The position numbers and the translations under genes were made by a program. Shown piece after piece: positions 34,797 through 44,177 of a stretch of 64,000 bases of DNA. The DNA is from JAJXZJ01 sp050012855 (GTDB lineage Bacteria > Verrucomicrobiota > Verrucomicrobiia > Limisphaerales > J093), in contig JBEKGJ010000001.1 in assembly GCA_050012855.1 (NCBI GenBank), forward strand, positions 62,001 through 126,000, written 5' to 3'. Under the pieces are notes generated by a model that did no database searches, was not told where the DNA came from, and saw only the letters and a list, made by a program, of their open reading frames with translations. How positions within the stretch are numbered: position 1 is the first letter of the stretch; the number at the start of each line of letters is the position of its first letter.

Positions 34797-35921
34797 ATGG
34801 AACGTATCGCCCCCAGCAGTTCGCTCGGAAAACTCCTCGACTGGTGCCGGCAGCAGGCGGCGACCGATCTGCACGCCCAAGCGGACCGGCGTTACGCCTT
34901 CCGGATGGACGGCAAGCTCCAGCGCATCCCGCCCGAACAATTCGCGGTGCCCACGAACGACGACATAGTGAAAATGCTGCGAGAGGCGTTCTCCAGCTCC
35001 ATTTGTGACCGCATCGAAAAGCAACACGAGATGGACCTGAGCTTCTTATGCGACCGGTTGCGCTATCGCGCCAATTTCAGCAAGCAACAGGGCGCCCAGT
35101 CTTTCTCCTTCCGCGTGGTGCCGCAACGCATCCCCAAACTGGACGATCTCCAGTTGCCGGCGACGGTGGCGGACTTGGTCAACGAACCGCGCGGGCTGTT
35201 GCTGGTCACCGGCGCGGCCGGCCAAGGCAAGAGCACGACGGCCTGCGCGCTGCTCCAACGGCTCAACGAGGCGCTGGCCCTGCGCATCATCACCATCGAA
35301 GATCCCATCGAATACCTCTTCATCGAAGATCAATGCCAGTTCGAGCAACGGGAGGTGGGCGTGGACACGGCCAGCTTCGCCGAGGCCATTCGCAATGCGG
35401 TGAGGCAGGACCCCGAAGTCATCTTCATCGGAGAGATCCGGGATCGGGATACCGTCCAGACGGCCATGCTGGCCGCCGAGACCGGGCATCTGGTGCTGGC
35501 CACGCTCCACGCCGATTCCGTGCCGCAGACCCTCGATCGCATCCGCGAGCTTCATCCCGCTTCGGAGCAGGCCAACGCCAGCACGCTGCTGGCCCGGAGC
35601 GTGAACGCCATCATCTGCCAGCGGTTGGTCCCGAGCACACTTGACAAGCGAATTCCCTGTCTGGAGATTATGCGGCGCACCACCGCCACCCAGGAGGCCA
35701 TCGCCCGGAACGATCTGCATCTGCTGAGCGGCATCATCGAGGCCTCCGTGAATGAAGGAATGCAAAGCTTCGATCAGCACCTGATGCAACTCTTCAAGCA
35801 GGGATCCGTGACCTTGGAAACCGCCCGGTATTACGCGAGCAACTGGAACCGGCTGGAGATGGAAATGCACGGCTACACGTCTTCCGTGCCTGGCATCCTC
35901 AAGCCTGACCGCGAACGATAA
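34797..35921 (+). CDS. PilT-like type IV pilus retraction ATPase
   Basis: A 374-aa secretion ATPase: N-terminal PAS-like domain (about 1-110), Walker A GAAGQGKST (about 137-145), Asp box IITIEDPIEY, Walker B DPEVIFIGEIRD and His box TLHADS. PilT-type hexamers depolymerise pili to drive twitching, DNA uptake or phage entry. Length is normal and all motifs are intact. No pilin or other pil genes are nearby; the only neighbours are a truncated BspA gene and a decayed spacer, so it is probably one of several PilT paralogues in the genome. Confidence 0.92.
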   Translation: MERIAPSSSLGKLLDWCRQQAATDLHAQADRRYAFRMDGKLQRIPPEQFAVPTNDDIVKMLREAFSSSICDRIEKQHEMDLSFLCDRLRYRANFSKQQGAQSFSFRVVPQRIPKLDDLQLPATVADLVNEPRGLLLVTGAAGQGKSTTACALLQRLNEALALRIITIEDPIEYLFIEDQCQFEQREVGVDTASFAEAIRNAVRQDPEVIFIGEIRDRDTVQTAMLAAETGHLVLATLHADSVPQTLDRIRELHPASEQANASTLLARSVNAIICQRLVPSTLDKRIPCLEIMRRTTATQEAIARNDLHLLSGIIEASVNEGMQSFDQHLMQLFKQGSVTLETARYYASNWNRLEMEMHGYTSSVPGILKPDRER

Positions 35922-36298
35922 GGTTGCCAGCAACGCAGCCTTCCCCTAAACAAGGGCGCCGAAGGGGGCCGCTACTCGTCGCACGCCGGGCCGGCCGCGT
36001 CAAAGTAGATTCCTTGCCCCGGGCCACCGGCCCCGCCCGGAGGGACACCGTCACGCGCGGGGCAACGCTGCCACGGTTGTCGCGGTGCTGTTGGTTTTAC
36101 CAGCCCTTGGACGGGGCAATCCCAAACCGCGGCGTCGCCAACCCCCCTTTATCGCCCGATTTTGTCACCCGGTCGCCCACGGTGGGACTTTTCGGGACGT
36201 TTCCTGACGGCATTCACCGAGGCGAAACTTGAGGGGAGCCCTATACGGGACGGTTGCAGGCGACTGGCGACGGTCCAAGGCGAAAGCCTGTCCCAAGC
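35922..36298. other. Spacer without gene
   Basis: 377 bp of GC-rich spacer after the PilT-like gene. No frame, RNA or site was recognised before the partial tRNA copy. Confidence 0.4.
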
Positions 36299-36418
36299 TT
36301 ACAAAACCGTTGCTCTACCACTGAGCTAAATTGGCTGCCATCCGACCCGGCGGACCCGCCCACTATGCGGCCGCCGTCACCGCAGCGCAATTTTTTTCCG
36401 GGTTCCGAAGAGTTCGGA
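36299..36418. repeat. Partial tRNA-Thr copy plus upstream DNA
   Basis: 120 bp matching 34014-34133 at 113 positions (94 %, no gaps). On the minus strand it covers the tRNA-Thr 5' half (from the anticodon loop back to the acceptor strand, with GCCAATT in place of GCCAGTT) and the 3' end of the small gene upstream of the tRNA. The copy begins at the anticodon loop, near where the island's 45-bp repeat ends, so the break is at the integration hot spot. It cannot make a functional tRNA. Confidence 0.88.
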
Positions 36419-36443
36419 CCAGACGTGGTCACGATCCCGGGGG

Positions 36444-36725
36444 GAAATCGTCGGAGAGCTACAGGCCGAGGGGCGTCCAGCGCTGACCGACACGCTGGCG
36501 CAGTGGGTGGCGGGGCGTTATGCCTTGGCGACGCGGCAGGTGGTCCAGGCCCGGGAAACGGAAGGCTGGCAGGTGTTGCGCGAATTGTGCGCGGACATCG
36601 TCGAGTTGCGCCGGGGCGGTCACTACGCGGAGCGGTTGCGACTGGAGCGCGACTAGTTGGACTTCAAGCGGCAACGGGAGGGCCATAAGACGGTGGAGGT
36701 GCTGCCATCGGTGGAAATGGTCTGA
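36444..36725 (+). pseudogene. Decayed phage-like helical protein with in-frame stop
   Basis: One frame reads EIVGELQAEGRPALTDTLAQ, then WVAGRYALATRQVVQARE, LRELCADIVELRRGGHYAERL, hits TAG at 36654 and continues in frame with LDFKRQREGHKTVEVLPS to TGA at 36723. It has no start codon. The pattern (helical, then a Glu/Arg-rich tail) resembles small DNA-packaging or helix-turn-helix proteins common in Verrucomicrobiota mobile elements; this is from memory and weak. Its place beside the partial tRNA copy suggests a remnant of another integrated element. Confidence 0.45.
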
Positions 36726-37057
36726 GTGGAACCGAGCTTTTTGCCAAACGAACCCAAGTTGGGGCCGGCCGCGGAGCCACCCGAATGTTCGTTCCATCAT
36801 CGGAGGCGGGAGTTTCGGCGGGCTGCCGAAATCGGGATGCGGGACGCGGGCGCTCCGCCCCCCATCCGACCACCCGCATTAAAAAGTAGTCATTGTTATT
36901 ATTTCTATCAATGCTGCGAATGTTGAAACAAATTTGGCCCCCGCCGGGTATGAAGGTTGTCGCGGGGGCCAGGACGGTTCCGCCGCGACCCCGGTGGCGG
37001 GAGCGCCCCGGGCGATCAGGCAAGGTCGCGGACGACCCGGGACCGGCCAGGACAACG

Positions 37058-37339
37058 ATGAAATTGATTATGAAGCACCGACTCCCGATTTTTTCTGCGC
37101 GGCAGACCGAACGGTTTGACACCTTGATCCACCTGGCGCTGGGCTTCAGCACCGCGCTGGCGGTGGTCCTGCTGGCCCGGGAAACCATCCGGCTCGAAAA
37201 CCAGGCGCCGCGCATTGCGGCCGTGCTCGACGGTACCCGGCAGGATTCGCCGACCGCCACGCCGGGGTTGGTCGTGAACACCAATCGGCCGGCCGGCGGG
37301 GCGGCACAACCCGCCGCCACCGTGCCGACATCGTCGTGA
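37058..37339 (+). CDS. Small single-pass membrane protein
   Basis: A 93-aa protein (MKLIMKHRLPIFSARQTERF...) with one transmembrane helix (about 24-44, LIHLALGFSTALAVVLLARE) and a Pro/Ala/Thr-rich tail. The frame is open further upstream but that part is Pro/Arg-rich and shows no leader. No family was recognised. It lies between spacers, about 295 bp before tolC. It may be real but lacks any homology support. Confidence 0.4.
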   Translation: MKLIMKHRLPIFSARQTERFDTLIHLALGFSTALAVVLLARETIRLENQAPRIAAVLDGTRQDSPTATPGLVVNTNRPAGGAAQPAATVPTSS

Positions 37340-37633
37340 GGTCGGCGTGCTGCCGTCACGCAGGCGCCGGACGACCGGTCCGCCGACCGCAAGACCCTCC
37401 GCAACAGAATTTCAAAATCGTCGAAACCCGGCGGTGGGTTCGTGTGTCATGTTGGGAAAACTCGTTGCGGCCCGCCACCGCGGTTGAATGAGGTGGCTCA
37501 GGTGGACGTCCACAGCTTGAACGCACCGGCTGGCGCAACCGCCATCCGAGTAGCTGCGGGCGCGGACACCGACCGATGTCGTAAGCAACGATGATTTGAC
37601 GAACTCGAACAATTGACGCAGTCTCACCCGCTC

Positions 37634-39160
37634 ATGCAAGTGACCCGACTTTTCTGCACCCTGTTGGCGGCCGGCCTGGCCCCGGCGCTGCTGGCGGCCC
37701 CGGCCGCCAAACCACAGGAACTCTCGCTGGACGAATGCATTCAGATCGCGCTGCAACACAATCTGGATGTCCAGATCCAGCGGATCAACCCGGAGATTGG
37801 ACGTTTCACCCTGAGCGGGGCTTATGGGGCTTACGATCCGTCCTTCACCGCCGGTTACACGCACGGTTACAACCTCTCAACCCCCTCCTTCAGTTCCGTC
37901 ATCAACGCCAATGTGCCCGGTTCGCAGACCGACGGCGACAACTACAGTCTGGGCCTGGGCGGCCTGCTCCCGACCGGGACAACCTACAGCTTCAGCGGCA
38001 CGGCGACCGACGCCAACGGCAACAGTTACTATACCACCGCGACGAATATTTTCGGGGTGCCGATCGCCTACGCCTCCAGCAGCGCGAGCGTCAACCTGAA
38101 ACAGCCGCTGCTGAAAAATTTCTGGACGGACGGCTCGCGGCTCAACATCCAGCTCAGCAAACGCAACCTCAAGATCAACGAACTGGCGTTGCGGCTGCAG
38201 ATCATGACCACGGTGACTTCCGTCGAGCAGGCCTATTACGAGCTCATCGCGGCGCAGGAAACGGTCATCGCGCAGCAGATCGGCCTGGACCTGGCCGAGC
38301 AGCTCTTGCGCGAGAACAAACGCCGGGTCGAAGTCGGCACGCTGGCGCCGCTGGACGAGAAGCAGGCCGAATCCCAGGCCGCCACCAGCCGCGCCGCGTT
38401 GATCGCCGCCAGGAATGCGGTCGTGCTCCGGCAGAATGCCCTCAAAAACCTCCTCTCGGACCGGTACGGCGACTGGAAGGATGTTGACCTGGAACCCGGC
38501 GACAAACTCAGCGAGGTGCCGCCGGTGCTCGACCGGCAGGACAGTTGGTCCAAGGGGCTGACCCTGCGGCCGGACCTGCTGCAGGCCAAACTGAGTGTGG
38601 AAAAGAATAACATCACGCTGCGGTACAACAAAAACCAGTTGTATCCGGAACTCGATGTGGTGGGCAGCTACGGACGCAACGGCACCGGCGGTCTTAACGG
38701 CAGCCTGTGGGGTTCGCTGGGGGGCATACGCGATGCCGCGGGCGAACAGTATTCCTACGGCTTCGCCCTGACCATCCCGCTGAGCAACCGGACGGCGAAG
38801 AACAACTACCGGACCGCCAAGGCCCAGGTCGAGCAGAGCTTGCTCCAACTCAAGCAACTCGAACAGACCATCATGGTGAACATCGAGAACGACATCGCCC
38901 AGGCCCGCAGCAGTTACGAACAGGTCCAGGCCACCAAGGAGGCCGTGGAATTCGCCATTGCCGCCCTCGACGCCGAGAAGAAGAAGCTCGACAACGGCAA
39001 GAGCACGAGCTTCCAGGTGTTGTCCCTGCAGAGCACGTTGACCACCTCCCGCTACAACGCCATCCGCGCTCTGGCGGACTATAACGAGGCGCTGTCCCAA
39101 CTCGCGCTGGCCGAAGGCACGACCCTCGAGCGCAGTCACATCAGCCTCGAGGTCAAGTAG
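37634..39160 (+). CDS. TolC-family outer membrane efflux protein
   Basis: A 508-aa protein with a signal peptide (about 1-22, ...LAPALLAAPAA). It shows two copies of the TolC hairpin pattern: LSLDECIQIALQHNLDVQIQR at the start of repeat one, long coiled helices (SVEQAYYELIAAQETVIAQQ, EKQAESQAATSRAALIAARNAV), then the second copy with TIPLSNRTAKNNYRTAKAQVEQS. TolC trimers form outer-membrane and periplasmic channels for efflux or type I secretion. No RND or ABC partner is adjacent. The ATG at 37634 is chosen; a TTG seven codons upstream is possible. The 3' end overlaps the convergent thioesterase gene by 8 bp. Confidence 0.9.
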   Translation: MQVTRLFCTLLAAGLAPALLAAPAAKPQELSLDECIQIALQHNLDVQIQRINPEIGRFTLSGAYGAYDPSFTAGYTHGYNLSTPSFSSVINANVPGSQTDGDNYSLGLGGLLPTGTTYSFSGTATDANGNSYYTTATNIFGVPIAYASSSASVNLKQPLLKNFWTDGSRLNIQLSKRNLKINELALRLQIMTTVTSVEQAYYELIAAQETVIAQQIGLDLAEQLLRENKRRVEVGTLAPLDEKQAESQAATSRAALIAARNAVVLRQNALKNLLSDRYGDWKDVDLEPGDKLSEVPPVLDRQDSWSKGLTLRPDLLQAKLSVEKNNITLRYNKNQLYPELDVVGSYGRNGTGGLNGSLWGSLGGIRDAAGEQYSYGFALTIPLSNRTAKNNYRTAKAQVEQSLLQLKQLEQTIMVNIENDIAQARSSYEQVQATKEAVEFAIAALDAEKKKLDNGKSTSFQVLSLQSTLTTSRYNAIRALADYNEALSQLALAEGTTLERSHISLEVK

Positions 39161-39632
39161 CGTTCCCGCCGCCGGCCAGCACCGGCCGTGGGTCCTGCAC
39201 GAAATCGCCGAACATTCCTGCGAGCAGGCGGGTCGCGATGGGAAGATACTTCCCGCTGGCCGTCGCATGCACCACCTCCGCCCCGCTGCGCAGTTCGCCC
39301 CGCGCCGCGAACAGCCGGCCCCGCCGGTTCGCGATCAGTTCGCCCGTGGCCACGACTTCGCCCCCTGGGCGGACCGGCTGAAGAAACCGCACGTTCAACT
39401 CCGCGCAATAAGCGAATCGCCCGGTCCGCACGCCGCACACCCAGACCATCACTTCGTCCAGCACGGTGGAAATCAGCCCCCCGTGAACCGTCGCGGCGAA
39501 CCCGACGTGCTGGGGCCGGAAGGCGAACCGCGCCGTGACCAGCCGCCCGTCGTCGTGGAAGCGCAACGCGAGCCCGCTAGGATTGCTTACGCCGCAAACG
39601 AAGCACGATTTGGATTGAGGCAGCTCGCGCAT
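39153..39632 (-). CDS. Hotdog-fold acyl-CoA thioesterase (PaaI/YiiD-like)
   Basis: A 159-aa hotdog protein: KSCFVCGVSNPSGLALRF opening, then ATVHGGLISTVLDEVMVW with the usual HGG-x(6-7)-D/E motif, and strands CAELNVRFLQPVRPGGEV. Family members hydrolyse acyl-CoA or acyl-carrier-bound thioesters in the cytosol. The N-terminal CxxC is typical of one subgroup. The start at 39632 (MRELPQSK) fits; a longer frame upstream runs through the divergent glycosyltransferase gene's start and is unlikely. Confidence 0.83.
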   Translation of the reverse strand: MRELPQSKSCFVCGVSNPSGLALRFHDDGRLVTARFAFRPQHVGFAATVHGGLISTVLDEVMVWVCGVRTGRFAYCAELNVRFLQPVRPGGEVVATGELIANRRGRLFAARGELRSGAEVVHATASGKYLPIATRLLAGMFGDFVQDPRPVLAGGGNAT

Positions 39633-39723
39633 GGCGGCAGCATAACCCTGCACGGCATGAATGGGGAACCGATTTTGCCAGGAAGACTGATGGAAACTCC
39701 CCGGGCCGCCGTCTAACGATTCC

Positions 39724-42288
39724 ATGTCCGCATCGCCCGCGAGCGTTTCGCGCATCCAGATTGACGGCAAGTTTTTCCGGCTGGGGACGGTGAAATTCTT
39801 CCCCAAGGGGGTCACCTACGGCCCCTTCCCGCCGAACTCGCTGGGCGAACCCTTTCCCGCGCCCCCACAGGCGAACCGCGATTTCGACCAGATCCGCGAA
39901 CTGGGCGCGAACGTGATTCGCGTTTATGACGTGCCGCCGCGCTGGTTGCTGGACCTGGCGGCCCGGCATGGCCTCCACCTGATGGTGGATGTGCCCTGGA
40001 ACCAGCAGGCCTGCTTCCTGGAATCCCCGCCGCTTCGCGAGGCGGCCCGGCAGGCCGTCCGCTCGGCCGTCCGGCAGTGCCGCGGTCACGCCGCGGTGTT
40101 CGCGTTCTGCGTCGCCAACGAAATCCCGGCGAACATCGTGCGCTGGAGCGGCGCCACGGCGGTCGCGGACTTCCTCGACGACCTGGTGGTGGTGGCGAAA
40201 GCGGCGGATCCCGAGTGCCTGTGCACCTACGGCAATTTTCCGCCCACGGAGTACCTCCAGCCGCACGCCGTGGACTTCGTTTGCTTCAACGTCTATCTCC
40301 ACCAGGCAACAGCATTCAAGAACCACCTCGCCCGCCTGCAAATGCTGGCGGACACGAAACCGCTCCTGCTGGGCGAGTTTGGCATGGACTCCCGGCGCGA
40401 AGGCGAAGCGAGCCAGGCCGGGCTCCTGAGCTGGAACATCGAACTCGCCTTCCGCGGCGGGCTGGCCGGGACAATCGTGTACAGTTTCACCGATGAGTGG
40501 TTCAAGGACGGCCGGTTGGTGGAGGATTGGTGCTTCGGATTGACCACGCGCGAACGCGTGCCCAAAACGGCGTTCGCGGCCGTCCAGCAGGCTTACGCCA
40601 CCGCCCCTTATTTTCCGCTGCCGCGCGCGCCCATGGTTTCCGTGGTCGTCGCCTGCTACAACGCCGAACGCACCCTGCGACCCTGCCTGGAGGCGTTGGG
40701 CCGGCTGCATTACCCACACTACGAGGTCATTTTCGTGGACGATGGTTCGACGGACCTTTCGCCGAACATCGCGGCGGAATTCCCTTCCATCCGGAGCGTG
40801 CGCCATCCTCGCAACCTGGGTCTCTCGGCGGCGCGCAACACCGGCATCGCCACCGCGCGCGGAGAAATCGTCGCCTTCACCGACGCCGATTGCCGGCCCG
40901 ACGAAGACTGGCTTCTCCATCTGGTCGCCACGCTGCTGGATTCACGGTTCGCCGGCGTGGGCGGGCACAACCTGCTGCCCCCGGATGATTCCACCGTGGC
41001 GGCGGTCGTGCTCGTGTCCCCGGGCGGCCCGGCGCATGTCATGCTCGACGACCGCGTGGCGGAACACATTCCCGGTTGCAACATGGCCTTCTGGAAATGG
41101 GCGCTGGCGGAGATCGGCGGCTTCGATCCGTCGTTCCGCCTGGCCGGCGATGATGTGGATGTCTGCTGGCGGTTGCAGCAGCACGGCCACCACCTCGGGT
41201 TCAGTCCGGCGGGTTTCGTCTGGCATTACCGACGTTCCACGTTGCGGGACTATCTGCGGCAACAGCACGGCTACGGTGAAGCCGAGGCCCAGCTCGAGCG
41301 CAAACACCCGGAGTACTTCAATCCGTTGGGCAGCAGTATATGGCGGGGTCGTATCTACGCTCCGCACGCGGGCCTCGTCACCCGGCGGCCGATGATCTAC
41401 CACGGTTTCTTCGGCACCAGCGGCTTCCAGTCCCTTTACACGGCCTCGCCGTCGTTCGCCCTGATGCTGCTGACCAGCCTTGAATACTACGTGCTCGTCG
41501 TGCTGCCGCTGCTGGTCCTGGCGACCGTGGTCCCGGAACTCTTGCCGGTGGGTCTGTCGGCATTGGGGGTTTCGCTGGGCATCTGTGTGCTGGCCGCCGG
41601 GCAGGCTCCCCTGCCCCGGGCGAAACAGCGCTGGTGGTCGCGCCCGCTGGTGGCCCTGCTCTTCGCGCTGCAGCCGATCGTTCGCGGCTGGGCGAGGTAT
41701 CAGGGACGGCTGCGGTGGCGGCAACCGCCCCTCGCGGTGCATGAGACGCTGGACTCGATCAGCCGGGCGCAACGAGGCGAGCTCCGCGGTGAAATTCGGT
41801 ATTGGGCGCCGGCCGACGTTCATCGGCGCCATTTCCTGACCCGCCTGCTGGCCCGCTTGGACGAAGAAAGCTGGCCCCACCGCGCCGATACGGGGTGGAA
41901 CGCGTTTGACCTGGAAATCTACGGCAGCCGCTGGTGCAAACTCCAGGTGGTCACCGTGAGTGAATACACTGCCACCGGCGACCATGTGCTCCGCTGCCGG
42001 TTGCATCCCGCCTGGCCATTGCCCGCCCGACTGTCCATCGCGGCCCTCTCGGCCGCATCCCTCCTGCTGATCGGTCTGCTCGGTCGCGGCTGTTCCTGGC
42101 GGTGGTTGGTGCTGCTGTCGCTGCCACTGCTGGTGTGGTGGCTCCATCGCCAGCAACAACATCTCCAGCGCATCGTCGGGACCTTGCTCGACCAGCTTGC
42201 CGAAGCCTGCGGCTTGCGAATCCTGCCGGGACGCGACGACGGGCCGTCCGCCCCAGCGGACACGCGCGCAGACAGCCAGGCGGGCTAG
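39724..42288 (+). CDS. Glycosidase-like TIM barrel fused to GT2 glycosyltransferase
   Basis: An 854-aa protein with three parts. Residues 10-290 form a GH2/GH5-like barrel with both candidate catalytic glutamates: Glu133 in VANEIPA and Glu218 in LGEFGMDS. Residues 303-540 are a GT2 (GT-A) domain: VSVVVACYNAERT, VDDGSTD, DADCRPDEDW and a late DVCWR. The rest has transmembrane helices (about 575-640, 775-805) and a short charged tail. It probably makes and trims a beta-linked polysaccharide at the inner membrane. The fusion of a hydrolase-like domain ahead of a GT2 in one chain is unusual. Confidence 0.85.
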   Translation: MSASPASVSRIQIDGKFFRLGTVKFFPKGVTYGPFPPNSLGEPFPAPPQANRDFDQIRELGANVIRVYDVPPRWLLDLAARHGLHLMVDVPWNQQACFLESPPLREAARQAVRSAVRQCRGHAAVFAFCVANEIPANIVRWSGATAVADFLDDLVVVAKAADPECLCTYGNFPPTEYLQPHAVDFVCFNVYLHQATAFKNHLARLQMLADTKPLLLGEFGMDSRREGEASQAGLLSWNIELAFRGGLAGTIVYSFTDEWFKDGRLVEDWCFGLTTRERVPKTAFAAVQQAYATAPYFPLPRAPMVSVVVACYNAERTLRPCLEALGRLHYPHYEVIFVDDGSTDLSPNIAAEFPSIRSVRHPRNLGLSAARNTGIATARGEIVAFTDADCRPDEDWLLHLVATLLDSRFAGVGGHNLLPPDDSTVAAVVLVSPGGPAHVMLDDRVAEHIPGCNMAFWKWALAEIGGFDPSFRLAGDDVDVCWRLQQHGHHLGFSPAGFVWHYRRSTLRDYLRQQHGYGEAEAQLERKHPEYFNPLGSSIWRGRIYAPHAGLVTRRPMIYHGFFGTSGFQSLYTASPSFALMLLTSLEYYVLVVLPLLVLATVVPELLPVGLSALGVSLGICVLAAGQAPLPRAKQRWWSRPLVALLFALQPIVRGWARYQGRLRWRQPPLAVHETLDSISRAQRGELRGEIRYWAPADVHRRHFLTRLLARLDEESWPHRADTGWNAFDLEIYGSRWCKLQVVTVSEYTATGDHVLRCRLHPAWPLPARLSIAALSAASLLLIGLLGRGCSWRWLVLLSLPLLVWWLHRQQQHLQRIVGTLLDQLAEACGLRILPGRDDGPSAPADTRADSQAG

Positions 42289-42432
42289 GATCGCAAGGGC
42301 AACCGGCTGGGACGACTATCCTTCCGGGTCCACCGCGCAGGGCAGCTATGATGGCCACACCGGCTTCGGCGGCAGATTGGCTGCCGCACCGCCCTCCACG
42401 CAATTTCCCATAGGCTCGGCGTCGGCACTGCT

Positions 42433-42564
42433 TGGAATTGGTCGAATTCCATCCAGAACGAGGTGTGGACCGGGGCCGACGCCGGATGACAACTACGGGA
42501 GTTTGATGGTCCCACGACGGATGTTTGTTCGGACGGCACGCATTTCCGGCCCTATGGCTTGAAC
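42433..42564 (+). pseudogene. Remnant of an SGNH/sialate esterase gene
   Basis: One frame gives WNWSNSIQNEVWTGADAG, a TGA at 42487, then EFDGPTTDVCSDGTHFRPYGLN. The second part looks like the C-terminal catalytic block of SGNH esterases (D-x-x-H in DGTHF). The start and the rest of the gene are missing, and an in-frame stop interrupts it. The surrounding 42289-42682 has no intact gene. Confidence 0.35.
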
Positions 42565-42682
42565 TATGAAGGTGAAGGCAGCATGGAAAACCACCGTGCC
42601 ACATGCTCATGGTTGTCGCCTTCCGCCGTGATCTCGGCATCCAATGAAGAGCGCGGCTGCCAGCCAGGATTCCGTGGTGCCC

Positions 42683-44149
42683 TCAGTTTCGGGTTCGTTT
42701 GATCTTCAATGCGATGTCAATCCGGTAGGCCGGAGTGGTCAAGGTGCGGCGGCCGCCCTTATGGATCAGGTCCAGCCTGCCTAGAATCGAGCCGGTTTCG
42801 GGAGCGACCCAGTCGGCCCGGTAGTGGCCGGCAGGAAGATTGAGCACCAGCTCCTCGTGATAATCGCCCGGCACCACGGTGTAGGAACCGCCGACCTTTT
42901 CGCTGCTGTGGTGGAGGTAGAGCGCATACTGTTTCCCCGGCTCGCTGAGGGCGCGATGGTACTGCGGTGCGCTGACCCCGCTCACCAGGAAACCCTTGTC
43001 CGGGGCCATCCGGACGAAGTTGAAGCCGTCCATGAAGTGCTTCAGGTTCCCCAGCGCGCGCAGCACACGTTCGTTTTGCGGCGTTTTGCCTGCCGGGTTG
43101 GCGACGGTGAACAGCCCGTTCAGGTGGTTGAACCCGGCGCCGCCACCGACGATGAATTCCCAGGCCTCGACCCGCGAATCGGCGACTTTGTCGCCCGCAT
43201 ACCAGAGGGGAAAATAGCCGGTCTCGTTCAGTTCGACGGGCTTGTTGTCCTTGTACTTGAAGTCGAGCCCCTTCATCCCACCCATTTCCCCTTGGTCGTC
43301 TCCCCAAATATACTGTCCCACAATGACCGTGAAACGCGGGTCCTCAGAAAAATCGACCGGGCCGCCCAGGGGGCCGTCAACCTCCTGCGCGAGGAGGTGC
43401 TTCTTGGGAAGGCCCCGTTCGGTGCTCAAGACGACGTCAGCGAGGTGCGCAACCCAGGGGCCCGACAGGTCGAACCCGGTGCCGATGTGGCCCGGCTCAT
43501 CGCAAATTTCAAGGATGACGTTGTCGAAGGAATTGGCCTCCTGCGTGAGCTTGCGGACATAGTCATCGTGGCGTGCGACGAGGCCGGCGTCCTTCAATGT
43601 CTGGGCGGCGCGCCAGTCGCAGCGGCCCGCCCCCTGAATGTTGTTATCGGCCGACAAAGGCGAGAGCGGCCAGGTATCCTCATATTGGGAGTTGAAGAAG
43701 CAGATTTCGACGATGATGCCACGGCGCCTCGCCTGGGCCAGGAAATCCTTGAACCGGGTGAAGTAGGCCGGGTCCCAGCGGTTAAGGTCGAACCGGTTGC
43801 CGCCGAGGAGATAACCGGGCGTGTCACTCCTGGCCCAGGGCACCACCAGGCTACCCGGCTTGGGGCCAAGCGTGTTGCCCGCCATGAACTTGCCCGCCGG
43901 CTCGAACATCGCGCCGGGATAGATGCGCGTGTAGTTCAGCCCGTGCGCCTGGAGGGCGTCAAAATAAGCCGCATAATCGAAATCCTTGTTGATCACCGCG
44001 CCATAATGCTCGGCGGACGTAATCAGGATGATCGGCTTGCCCCGGTAAAAGTAATAGTGGGGGTTGGCGGGGGCCACCTTGATGGGCTCCGCGACGACGG
44101 CCGTCGCGAGCAATGCGGAACATAACGGGAAGAACAGTTTGTTTGTCAT
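42683..44149 (-). CDS. Secreted TIM-barrel glycoside hydrolase-like protein
   Basis: A 488-aa protein with a signal peptide (1-20, ...LLATAVVAEP). The barrel resembles GH5-like/DUF4038 proteins: YRGKPIILITSAEHYG, GLNYTRIYPG, FLAQARRRGIIVEICFFNS and EICDEPG with the candidate acid Glu. A C-terminal beta-sandwich follows (about 390-488). The substrate is unknown. It is 28 bp downstream of the GH51 gene on the same strand, so the two are likely an operon for arabinose-containing glycans. Confidence 0.82.
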   Translation of the reverse strand: MTNKLFFPLCSALLATAVVAEPIKVAPANPHYYFYRGKPIILITSAEHYGAVINKDFDYAAYFDALQAHGLNYTRIYPGAMFEPAGKFMAGNTLGPKPGSLVVPWARSDTPGYLLGGNRFDLNRWDPAYFTRFKDFLAQARRRGIIVEICFFNSQYEDTWPLSPLSADNNIQGAGRCDWRAAQTLKDAGLVARHDDYVRKLTQEANSFDNVILEICDEPGHIGTGFDLSGPWVAHLADVVLSTERGLPKKHLLAQEVDGPLGGPVDFSEDPRFTVIVGQYIWGDDQGEMGGMKGLDFKYKDNKPVELNETGYFPLWYAGDKVADSRVEAWEFIVGGGAGFNHLNGLFTVANPAGKTPQNERVLRALGNLKHFMDGFNFVRMAPDKGFLVSGVSAPQYHRALSEPGKQYALYLHHSSEKVGGSYTVVPGDYHEELVLNLPAGHYRADWVAPETGSILGRLDLIHKGGRRTLTTPAYRIDIALKIKRTRN

Positions 44150-44177
44150 AATTCGAGCCTTTCGGGATTGTTTCAGC

